Of a stretch of DNA of 35,518 nt, positions 16,722-22,936 are shown piece by piece. Position numbers and translations under genes: made by a program. Position 1 is the first letter of the stretch. Each line of letters starts with the position of its first letter. Location of the stretch: contig CAJTJY010000027.1 in the NCBI GenBank assembly GCA_910576975.1, positions 1 to 35,518 of the forward strand. The letters run 5' to 3'. This DNA comes from an uncultured Lachnospiraceae bacterium. Lineage in GTDB: Bacteria; Bacillota; Clostridia; Lachnospirales; Lachnospiraceae. Below the pieces are notes generated by a model. The model was given only the letters and a program-made list of their open reading frames with translations. It ran no database searches and was not told the origin of the DNA.

Positions 16722-17310
16722 TTTTCATGACAAATCCATCGGAATCGGCTTTACCGGTTCTTTCTGTACCTATGAAAAAATCTTTGAGGCACTGGAAACG
16801 TTAAAAGAAACGGGAGCAAGTCTTCTGCCAGTCTTCTCCCTGAACGCTTCTTCCCTGGATTCCAGATTTGGCACAAGCGCCTCTTTTCTGGAACGTGCAA
16901 AAAACCTGACTGGCCATATGCCAATCACCTCTATTCCAGCAGCGGAACCCATCGGCCCCAAGGGACTAGTGGATATCTTAGTCATCGCTCCCTGTACTGG
17001 AAACACTCTTTCTAAACTGGCAAACGGCATTTCCGACACCCCTGTGCTGATGGCTGCAAAATCCCACCTGCGCAACAACCGTCCGCTGGTGATTTCTTTG
17101 TCTACCAATGACGCTCTGGGAATGAATCTGAAAAATATCGGGATTCTTCTCAATACCAAAAATATTTATTTCGTCCCTTTCGGGCAAGATGATTACCAGT
17201 CGAAACCCAACTCTATGACGGCGTTCACTGAACTACTCCCGGAAACCATCGACAACGCCTTGAAAGGCAGACAGATTCAGCCAGTGATCCGCAGCCCCCA
17301 TGGCGCATGA
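16711..17310 (+). CDS. dpaB: Dipicolinate synthase subunit B
   Basis: 199-aa DpaB/SpoVFB, a flavoprotein-fold partner of DpaA. GIGFTGSFCTYEK at the N-terminus, PAAEPIGPKGLVDILVIAPCTGNTLSKLANG and the TNDALGMN segment match the family and its phosphate-binding loops. AAAGGA is 9 nt before the ATG, which lies inside the end of dpaA, so the two subunits are translationally linked. A hairpin at 17328-17351 closes the operon. Confidence 0.93.
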   Translation: MHYDFHDKSIGIGFTGSFCTYEKIFEALETLKETGASLLPVFSLNASSLDSRFGTSASFLERAKNLTGHMPITSIPAAEPIGPKGLVDILVIAPCTGNTLSKLANGISDTPVLMAAKSHLRNNRPLVISLSTNDALGMNLKNIGILLNTKNIYFVPFGQDDYQSKPNSMTAFTELLPETIDNALKGRQIQPVIRSPHGA

Positions 17311-17327
17311 CCATGCATGCAGGCAGC

Positions 17328-17351
17328 CAGCCGCTTTCTGACAGGCGGCTG
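17328..17351 (+). terminator. Stem-loop after dpaB
   Basis: CAGCCGC and GCGGCTG pair (7 bp, G+C-rich) around a 10-nt loop, 18 nt after the dpaB stop. Only two T residues follow, so it is a moderate terminator candidate. It may also serve the convergent DUF3006 gene. Confidence 0.5.
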
Positions 17352-17401
17352 TTACATAACCAGATATAGCTCCTATGTGACTGAACTCACTTCTAACGCA
17401 T

Positions 17402-17578
17402 CTAGATTATCGTGTACTCCATCATCTCATAATGAAGCGCCATTCCCTCTGCGATATCTGGAGGAAGCAGCGCCCTTGCGACACATTTTTGCTCCTGTTG
17501 CTGCTGATCTTGCTGTTTCAGATAAGCATAATCACCGTCGATTCGTTCCACAGTATATTCGATCGGTCCAAGATTCAT
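17402..17578 (-). CDS. Small DUF3006 protein
   Basis: 58-aa protein with a strong ribosome binding site (AAGGAGAG before the ATG). The start MNLGPIEYTVERIDGDYAYL and the later LLPPDIAEGM match the DUF3006 pattern, a small beta-barrel-like family that begins with a 'VDRIEGDxAV' motif. A run of Gln and Glu sits in the loop at residues 22-30. It begins 26 nt after the sigma-like gene, so the two are probably co-transcribed. Function is unknown; DUF3006 genes in Firmicutes often lie beside small regulatory or surface genes. Confidence 0.75.
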   Translation of the reverse strand: MNLGPIEYTVERIDGDYAYLKQQDQQQQEQKCVARALLPPDIAEGMALHYEMMEYTII

Positions 17579-17604
17579 ATCCTCTCTCCTTTCTAACCCA
17601 CCCG

Positions 17605-18393
17605 CTACCTTCTTTCTGCTTTCTCATGTAAAGCCAGGATATCTGTAATCTCTTGCGGCGAGATCTTAGTATATTCACATAACTCCTCCACTGTCGGGAT
17701 GGTCCCATTTTCTTGTGCAAGAATCTTTTTCGCCTCATACACCAGGCTTACTTTTGCCAAAATCGAATTCTCACTGTTTGCCTCGCCCTCCAGCTCCCTG
17801 CGGTAAGCCTCCATTGCTTCTCTGATAAAATGTTGCAATTCCTCTTCCAACTGCTCTTTTTGACCTTCCCACGAGCGCCCTGCCACAGAGTCTGCTCCCC
17901 TGCCCAAAATCTGACGCAGCCCCGTCAACAGGCCCATGTTGCCCTCTTGTACCAGATCCTCCAGCAAAGCCTGGGGCGTAACATAGCTTTTCGCCAAACT
18001 GATGACTTTCTTCAGCCACTGACCAGATAATTCTCCGATTACTGACTCCTCTCCCAAGAGCAGACGTTGATACAAATTTTGCTCCTCTTCCTTGCTCAAG
18101 ACAGGGACAGCGGAAATTTCCTTGAGATATATCTGAAAAGGAACAGAATGCGGCGCTTCTTTTGCCAGAGCGTCCCGCTCTTTGGCTTTCTTTTTCGCTG
18201 TTTCCTGTTGTTGTTGTAAAGATTCCTCCCTGGACTCCTGCAGATACCCAAAGACCATTTCCTGTTGTTCTTCCGACAATTCCATCCCCTGGAAATAACT
18301 TTGGATTTCTTCCCTGGACATGGGAGCTGCGCTGGTCTTTGCTATTTCCTGGACAGAGCGCAGCGTTTCCATAAAAGTTACTTTGTCTACCAT
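17605..18393 (-). CDS. RpoD-derived sigma-like protein lacking promoter-recognition regions
   Basis: 262-aa protein with the domain order of a primary sigma factor but incomplete. The N-terminus with EEIQSYFQGMELSEEQQ resembles region 1.1. FQIYLKEISAVPVLSKEEE is region 1.2. LKKVISLAKSYV to LLEDLVQEGNMGLLTGL is region 2.1-2.2, the core-binding part. The next segment, where region 2.3-2.4 should supply the aromatic -10 melting residues, is diverged and keeps only FIREAMEAYRRE. LAQENGTIPTVEELCEYTKISPQEITDIL is region 3. Region 4 is absent. It may bind RNA polymerase without recognising promoters. The start at 18393 is the first ATG; an upstream TTG at 18405 is possible. Ribosome binding sites are weak for both. 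Confidence 0.75.
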   Translation of the reverse strand: MVDKVTFMETLRSVQEIAKTSAAPMSREEIQSYFQGMELSEEQQEMVFGYLQESREESLQQQQETAKKKAKERDALAKEAPHSVPFQIYLKEISAVPVLSKEEEQNLYQRLLLGEESVIGELSGQWLKKVISLAKSYVTPQALLEDLVQEGNMGLLTGLRQILGRGADSVAGRSWEGQKEQLEEELQHFIREAMEAYRRELEGEANSENSILAKVSLVYEAKKILAQENGTIPTVEELCEYTKISPQEITDILALHEKAERR

Positions 18394-18461
18394 TACTTGT
18401 CCCAACTTTCTGTTAGATTTTCTTCTGCTTTTACTCTACCACATCCAGTTTTTAATTTCTA

Positions 18462-20387
18462 CTAAAAATTCATCGGCGGCAGACAACTTTTATCCCGACA
18501 GATATAGAGCGTGCTTCTACCGTTTTGCAGAGGATATTTTGGGGTTTCCTGATGCAAGATCAGGATATTTGCTCCCTCCTTTTGTCTTGCTGCCAGCTTT
18601 TTTATGTCTGCCTGATCTTTCAGCACGCAGACTATATGTTCCGGCGGATACTCCTGCGCCAGCACTGCCAAAAGGAAAAAGCTCTGACCAGCCGGATATT
18701 CTTGCGCCGCAGCAGCTAAAAACGCCATCTGACGTTTCACATAAGGCTCCCACTCTTTGTCTCCTGTGATCTGTAACAATTTTACCAAATTATATGCCAT
18801 CACAGAATTACCACTTGGAAGCGCGCCGTCATAAGTTTCTTTCGGCCTGACAATCAAGGATTCATTTTTTTTGCCATACAGGTAACATCCCCCTTCTTTA
18901 AAATCCTCGAAAAGCGCAAGCCCCATGCGGCAGTAATGTGCCGCCTGATCTAGATAGGCCCTTTTTAATGTGGCGCCATACAGTTCCAGTAATCCAAAGG
19001 CAAGGAACGCATAGTCGTCCAAGAATCCTTTCCCCTGTCTCTTTCCGTCACGGCAGCTCACGAAAAGTCCCTCGGTTCCTGCAGTTTCTGCAAGATATTG
19101 AAAGGCACGCTCTGCCAACATCCTATATTTTTCTTTGCCAAACACTTGATACATCGCTGCAAACGCCCCGATCATCAACCCATTCCATGCGGTCAAAATC
19201 TTATCGTCCAGATGAAGGCTGCTTCGCTTTTTCCTATATAGATATAGCTTCTGCCGAGCCTCTTCGGAAATAGAGCCGCCTGATCCTCGCAGCAAATTGG
19301 GAATATTTTTCCCTTCAAAATTTCCTTCCGGAGTCAGATTGTAAGCCTGGCAAAAATGTTCTCCCTCTTTCTCCCCCAGCACCTGTTTTACTTCATTATA
19401 TCCAAACAGATAGTATTTTCCCTCCACCCCTTCGCTGTCCGCATCCTGGGCAGAATAAAAGCCGCCCCAGGGGGCGGTCATTTCTCTCTCAATATATTGG
19501 GCAGTCTGTTTGGCAACTCTTTGGTACAGTTCGTTTCCTGTCACTGCAAAAGCTCTCGTGTACGCCAGCAAAAGCATTGCGTTGTCATACAACATTTTCT
19601 CAAAGTGAGGAACTAGGAACATTTTGTCTGTAGAATACCTGCAAAACCCATGCCCGACATGGTCATACAGGCCCCCTCGATACATCTGCGCCAATGTCTG
19701 TTCCGCCATCTCAAGAGCATGTTTCTCTCCCCGTGCCTTATAATATTCCATCAAAAACATCAGGTTATGGGGCATGGGGAATTTGGGAGCTGCACCAAAC
19801 CCTCCATACGTTTTGTCAAAGCTTTGCTGAAACTGAAAAAATGCCCGTTGTGCCAAATCGCTGCCGTCTCTTTGTTGGAATCCATCAGCATTTGCCTGAA
19901 GCTGACGTACGATTTCGTCCGCAGACTGAGACAGGCTTTCCCTGTCCTGCTCCCATTTTCTATAAATAGCTTTTAACAAATCTAAAAAACCGATCCTGCC
20001 GCAGGCACTCCTTTTGGGAAAATAAGTACCAGCGAAAAAGGGCTTCTGCTCTGGCGTCATGAAAATGCTGGCAGGCCATCCGCCACTGCCAGTAAGCAAC
20101 ATGCACACAGACATATAGACACTGTCAATGTCGGGACGTTCTTCTTTATCCACCTTAATGCAGATAAAATGCTGGTTGAGCTCGTTTGCCACTTCCTGAT
20201 CCTGAAAACATTCACGGGCCATCACATGGCACCAGTGGCAGGTACTGTAACCGATGCTGAGAAACATAGGCTTACTCTCCGCTTTCGCCTTGGCAAAGGC
20301 TTCCTTGCACCAAGGATACCAGTCTACTGGATGTTCTGCGTGTTGTAAAAGGTAAGGGCTTGCCTGGTCTTTTAAATGATTTTTCAT
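18462..20387 (-). CDS. YyaL/DUF255 thioredoxin-domain protein
   Basis: 641-aa member of the YyaL/SPATA20 family. It has an N-terminal thioredoxin-like domain with C50HWC53 in YSTCHWCHVM, and a C-terminal six-hairpin (alpha/alpha)6 barrel resembling N-acylglucosamine epimerases, seen from AILAYTRAF-like repeats to LTAWNGLMI and AYNLVKL. No secretion signal is visible. The family is widespread, but its reaction is not settled. The start at 20387 (MKNHLKDQ) has GAGGTG 7 nt upstream; a GTG at 20396 would add three residues. Confidence 0.88.
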   Translation of the reverse strand: MKNHLKDQASPYLLQHAEHPVDWYPWCKEAFAKAKAESKPMFLSIGYSTCHWCHVMARECFQDQEVANELNQHFICIKVDKEERPDIDSVYMSVCMLLTGSGGWPASIFMTPEQKPFFAGTYFPKRSACGRIGFLDLLKAIYRKWEQDRESLSQSADEIVRQLQANADGFQQRDGSDLAQRAFFQFQQSFDKTYGGFGAAPKFPMPHNLMFLMEYYKARGEKHALEMAEQTLAQMYRGGLYDHVGHGFCRYSTDKMFLVPHFEKMLYDNAMLLLAYTRAFAVTGNELYQRVAKQTAQYIEREMTAPWGGFYSAQDADSEGVEGKYYLFGYNEVKQVLGEKEGEHFCQAYNLTPEGNFEGKNIPNLLRGSGGSISEEARQKLYLYRKKRSSLHLDDKILTAWNGLMIGAFAAMYQVFGKEKYRMLAERAFQYLAETAGTEGLFVSCRDGKRQGKGFLDDYAFLAFGLLELYGATLKRAYLDQAAHYCRMGLALFEDFKEGGCYLYGKKNESLIVRPKETYDGALPSGNSVMAYNLVKLLQITGDKEWEPYVKRQMAFLAAAAQEYPAGQSFFLLAVLAQEYPPEHIVCVLKDQADIKKLAARQKEGANILILHQETPKYPLQNGRSTLYICRDKSCLPPMNF

Positions 20388-20533
20388 TCTGATCACCTCA
20401 CCTTTACTATTTGCTTTTTTCCAGAAGATATGCGCATTTATTTTCTATGCATATGCATTGTTGACATATTCTCCCCCTGCTGCTTTACAATTCCTGTCCG
20501 AGACTTATGGAAACGCTTTTGCTGATTCCCCGC

Positions 20534-20598
20534 ATTAGGGGGCTGGCGCACTAACATAAATTGCAAGACATAAATTTGTTCAAGGAAAGCTGTCGCAC
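20534..20598 (+). repeat. Dispersed repeat, copy A
   Basis: Begins ATTAGGGGGCTGGCGCACTA and continues through TTGTTCAAGG to GCTGTCGCAC. The start is clearly similar to copy B at 22730-22800 (about 23 of 27 aligned bases), and both hold a GTTCAA midway. It has no coding potential. Confidence 0.45.
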
Positions 20599-20624
20599 AA
20601 GTGCATCCATTCGTGCGACAGCTT
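20587..20624 (-). terminator. 12-bp perfect hairpin, probable terminator
   Basis: AAGCTGTCGCAC pairs perfectly with GTGCGACAGCTT around a 14-nt loop, 46 nt after the end of the short FliD-like gene. On the plus strand it is followed by TTATTTTAT, so it may work in both directions. The stem sequence GCTGTCGCAC recurs in copies A and B of the dispersed repeat. Confidence 0.55.
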
Positions 20625-20669
20625 CCTCTTATTTTATCAATCACCGATTGTTACTTTGATTTCTTTGAC

Positions 20670-21317
20670 CTAGCCCCAGAAGTCATAAGTATTCGCCTGT
20701 GCAAAATAATGATTCCCAAACGCATTATACTGATTTGACGCACTGTCGGCGTTTGCCTTGGCATTGTCTGCAATCCGGTCTGCCAAAAAAGATAGCTTTT
20801 CGGAAAATACGCCTCCAAGAGCCTGCTCTAGCGCGTCCGTCCCAGCTGCTTCCATCTTATTCTGATCGAGTTTTAAAGAGCCGTCTTTCTCTTGGGTAAT
20901 ACCCACGGATTCCAGACTTTCCTTATTCTCTTTCACTGCCTCTGAGAGCATCTGCCGATAATATTGATGCAGCGGGGAAGAAGTATTCTTTAATGATTTC
21001 ATCGTGTCATTATAATGTTCCACCAAGCTCCGCGCATACTCGGCAACTGATTTGTTATCCTTTTCTTCCCGTGCCTGATCAAATAATTCTTTGGAGTGAA
21101 GCGCATCTGCTGCCTGCTGCAGCTCATCAGCAGTTCCTTTTAATTTCTCAAAGCTTTTCTTTTGTGTCTGAGATGCGGCATTATTTTTTTCCAGTGCTGA
21201 CAACAAACCATTCTTCTGCGTGCTGTTTCTGTTCATGCAACTTAATAATGACATCGAGTCTATCGGAAGTCCCGCTTTTTTCATTGATCCATGTAACATT
21301 TGTGTCGTAATTCTCAT
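20670..21317 (-). CDS. Short FliD C-domain-like flagellar accessory protein
   Basis: 215 aa, rich in Gln, Asn, Lys and Ser and largely alpha-helical. The start MRITTQMLHGSMKKAG resembles the first helix of axial flagellar proteins such as FlgL. Residues about 110-160 (LHQYYRQMLSEAV, then GITQEKDGSLKLDQNKM) repeat the helix, beta-hairpin, helix of the FliD C-terminal region, as does the FliD-like protein at 22937-24235. It lacks the FliD domains between. AAGGAGG precedes the ATG, which is 22 nt after the LytTR gene, so both share the sigma-28 promoter. A structural or chaperone role in the filament is inferred. Confidence 0.55.
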   Translation of the reverse strand: MRITTQMLHGSMKKAGLPIDSMSLLSCMNRNSTQKNGLLSALEKNNAASQTQKKSFEKLKGTADELQQAADALHSKELFDQAREEKDNKSVAEYARSLVEHYNDTMKSLKNTSSPLHQYYRQMLSEAVKENKESLESVGITQEKDGSLKLDQNKMEAAGTDALEQALGGVFSEKLSFLADRIADNAKANADSASNQYNAFGNHYFAQANTYDFWG

Positions 21318-21339
21318 CTCTCATCCTCCTTCAACAATG

Positions 21340-22059
21340 CTATGCGCCTTTGTCCTCTTTTTCCACAAATGCAAGATATGTTTTCACAAATTCCGCATAC
21401 TTGTACCTTGAAATCAACAACTTTTCCCCATTGGTGAGCATCACCGACGTTTTGCTGTATCTCTCCACAAAGGAGAGATTGATCAGATAACCTTTATGAA
21501 TCCGAAAAAACCTTCCACAAAGTTCCTGCTCCAAATCGCCTATTTTTGCATAGTATTCCAGTTCCATGTCTTTCATGTGAAGCACTACCTTATGTCCCTG
21601 GCTCTCCGCATAGTAAATACAACCTAACGATATCGCCTTGCTGGCTCCTGCATATTGAATCACCAAAAGCTGCCTGGACCGTTTCTCTTCCGACAAAATC
21701 CGTTCTGCAGCCCGTTGGAATATCTGACAAAACCGCTTCTCATTGACAGGTTTTAGCAGATACTGGAATGCTCCCACATCAAAAGCATCGTAAACATATT
21801 TTTCATAAGCTGTCACAAAGATAATCAACGGCTGTTTGCGCCATCGCTTCTTTCGCACTGCGGCTGCAATTTTTATGCCGTCCCCTGGCATTTTCAGCTT
21901 CATTTCCAAAAACAGCAAATCAAACTCTCCGTTTGCTGACAGAAGTTCCTCGCCAGAAGAATACTCTGCAATCTGATATTCTATCTGTTGTCTTCCTACA
22001 AGTTCTGAAAGATAGGATCTTGCATCCTTTTCATTGTCACATATTGCAATTCTAATCAT
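21340..22059 (-). CDS. LytTR-family regulator with altered receiver
   Basis: 239-aa protein with a receiver domain (1-120) and a LytTR DNA-binding domain (about 135-239, seen in YYAESQGHKVVLHM, FFRIHKGYLINL and the final YKYAEFV). The receiver keeps Asp8, Thr83 and Lys103 but has Asn9 in the acidic pocket and Glu52 (FDLLFLEMKL) where the phosphorylated Asp should be. It may therefore act without phosphorylation. No kinase gene is adjacent. The start at 22059 has AGAGG upstream and lies about 16 nt after the predicted sigma-28 start; the frame is open to 22203 but that part precedes the promoter. Confidence 0.88.
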   Translation of the reverse strand: MIRIAICDNEKDARSYLSELVGRQQIEYQIAEYSSGEELLSANGEFDLLFLEMKLKMPGDGIKIAAAVRKKRWRKQPLIIFVTAYEKYVYDAFDVGAFQYLLKPVNEKRFCQIFQRAAERILSEEKRSRQLLVIQYAGASKAISLGCIYYAESQGHKVVLHMKDMELEYYAKIGDLEQELCGRFFRIHKGYLINLSFVERYSKTSVMLTNGEKLLISRYKYAEFVKTYLAFVEKEDKGA

Positions 22060-22082
22060 ATTTTCCTCTGCTTTCCTAATGT

Positions 22083-22108
22083 TTATCGGAAGCCAAAGAT
22101 TATTTTTA
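22083..22108 (-). promoter_or_regulatory. Sigma-28 (FliA/SigD) promoter of the LytTR gene
   Basis: TAAA (22108-22105), exactly 15 nt, then CCGATAA (22089-22083) on the minus strand, matching the flagellar sigma consensus. Transcription should begin near 22075, just before the ribosome binding site. Confidence 0.8.
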
Positions 22109-22268
22109 ACATGCTCAACGCAAATGGATGCTTTTCCGACGTAAATGGACATCTGCAGATCTTTTATCTTCTTCCTGCAACAAGCCAAGTCAAACGAACG
22201 CACCGGAGGCGTTAGGTCAGGGCTTTGAAAGTCGTTCTATTAGAAAAAAGACAAAGAATTGTCTGCAC

Positions 22269-22303
22269 AAAAAAAGAACCGCCATCATATCTGACCGTTC
22301 TTT
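22269..22303 (-). terminator. Intrinsic terminator of the tRNA-Tyr transcript
   Basis: AAAGAAC/GTTCTTT stem (22303-22297 with 22279-22273) followed by an unbroken run of U residues down to 22269. It closes the tRNA transcript after the tandem tail repeats, so these are included in the primary RNA. Confidence 0.75.
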
Positions 22304-22322
22304 GATCTTTCATCATTAAGAT

Positions 22323-22516
22323 GTTTTGGTTTTAGCGTAGAGCTCTCTTACCCTTTTATTCTAAATAAATGGAGAAGAATTCAAACCGTTTTGGTTTTAG
22401 CCTGCATCTCTCTTACTTTCTGAGCTTAGTGGATGGAGAAAGATTCGAACCGTTTTGGTTTTAGCCTACAGCTTTCTTATCTTCTGAGATTTAGTGGATG
22501 GAGAAGGATTCGAACC
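22323..22516 (-). repeat. Tandem 64-65-bp repeats carrying the tRNA-Tyr 3' end
   Basis: Reading on the tRNA strand, the last 22 nt of the tRNA (22516-22495) recur at 22451-22430 with 21 of 22 identical and at 22387-22366 with 18 of 22 identical. Each copy, the gene included, is followed by a 42-43-nt trailer (22494-22452, 22429-22388, 22365-22323) that ends in GCTAAAACCAAAAC. Divergence grows with distance from the tRNA. There are three trailer units in all, and they lie before the terminator. Confidence 0.88.
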
Positions 22517-22576
22517 TTCGAAGGCGTCGCCAACAGATTTACAGTCTGCCCCCTTTGGCCACTCGGGAATCCATCC
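22495..22576 (-). tRNA. tRNA-Tyr (GUA)
   Basis: 82-nt class II tRNA. The acceptor GGATGGA pairs with TCCATCC, with discriminator A. The D-stem region is TTCCCGAGTGGCC. The anticodon stem-loop AGACTGTAAATCT places GTA at the anticodon. The variable arm is long, and the T arm has GGTTCGAATCC. CCA is not encoded (the genome reads CTAA after the discriminator). It is preceded by its own promoter and followed by the tail repeats. Confidence 0.97.
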
Positions 22577-22583
22577 ATATTAC

Positions 22584-22606
22584 AAAAACAAGTGCCTTTC
22601 CACTTG
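22584..22606 (-). promoter_or_regulatory. Hairpin in the 5' leader of tRNA-Tyr
   Basis: CAAGTG-N6-CACTTG followed by UUUUU, between the predicted start (near 22613) and the tRNA 5' end at 22576. It looks like a small terminator or attenuator but has only six base pairs. It could also protect the leader before RNase P cleavage. Confidence 0.4.
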
Positions 22607-22619
22607 CTTTGACCATTGA

Positions 22620-22648
22620 ATTGTAGCATAAATCGCCGTCTAATGCAA
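22620..22648 (-). promoter_or_regulatory. Promoter of tRNA-Tyr
   Basis: TTGCAT (22648-22643), 17-nt spacer, TACAAT (22625-22620) on the minus strand, about 44 nt upstream of the tRNA 5' end. Confidence 0.75.
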
Positions 22649-22729
22649 GACTTATTTTTAACTTTTTACGACAGCGAGAATAATTTCAGCATTGAAACAT
22701 CGTTCTTTTTCCGTTTGATCCCTAATTAG

Positions 22730-22800
22730 ATTAGAGGGGCTGTCGCACTGACATATTCATAGATTCACTCGTTCAAAAGGTCTTGCCGCTTATGCGACAA
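22730..22800 (+). repeat. Dispersed repeat, copy B
   Basis: Begins ATTAGAGGGGCTGTCGCACT, similar to copy A at 20534. TGTCGCA (22741-22747) pairs with TGCGACA (22793-22799) over a 45-nt loop, so it is a palindromic element. With the sigma-28 promoter at 22837-22863 it fills the gene-free stretch 22649-22936; I see nothing else there. Confidence 0.45.
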
Positions 22801-22836
22801 AGACAGGATGCAAAAAACTTTTTACCATTCAGCTAT

Positions 22837-22863
22837 TAAGAAATCCATAAAACTAACCGATAT
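22837..22863 (+). promoter_or_regulatory. Sigma-28-like promoter of the FliD-like gene
   Basis: TAAG (22837-22840), 16 nt, CCGATAT (22857-22863). The -10 element is an exact SigD match and the -35 differs by one base. Transcription should start near 22870, about 50 nt before the ribosome binding site. Confidence 0.68.
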
Positions 22864-22936
22864 ATTTGGCAAATCACATGGAGTGTTTTATACCCCCGTG
22901 CCCAGCACGATTTCACGGATGAAAGGAGGGGATTTC

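Noticed and set aside
20438..20644. 68-aa open frame upstream of the YyaL gene
   Set aside because: It runs through the perfect hairpin and the dispersed repeat, so it is not a credible gene.
22060..22203. Upstream extension of the LytTR frame
   Set aside because: It precedes the predicted transcription start at about 22075 and lacks receiver-domain sequence.
22323..22516. Possible CRISPR array from regularly spaced repeats
   Set aside because: Both the repeat and the spacer parts are conserved, only three units exist, and the unit contains a tRNA 3' end. No cas genes are present.
22808..22936. Upstream extension of the FliD-like frame
   Set aside because: It spans the sigma-28 promoter; the ATG at 22937 has a strong GGAGGGG site.
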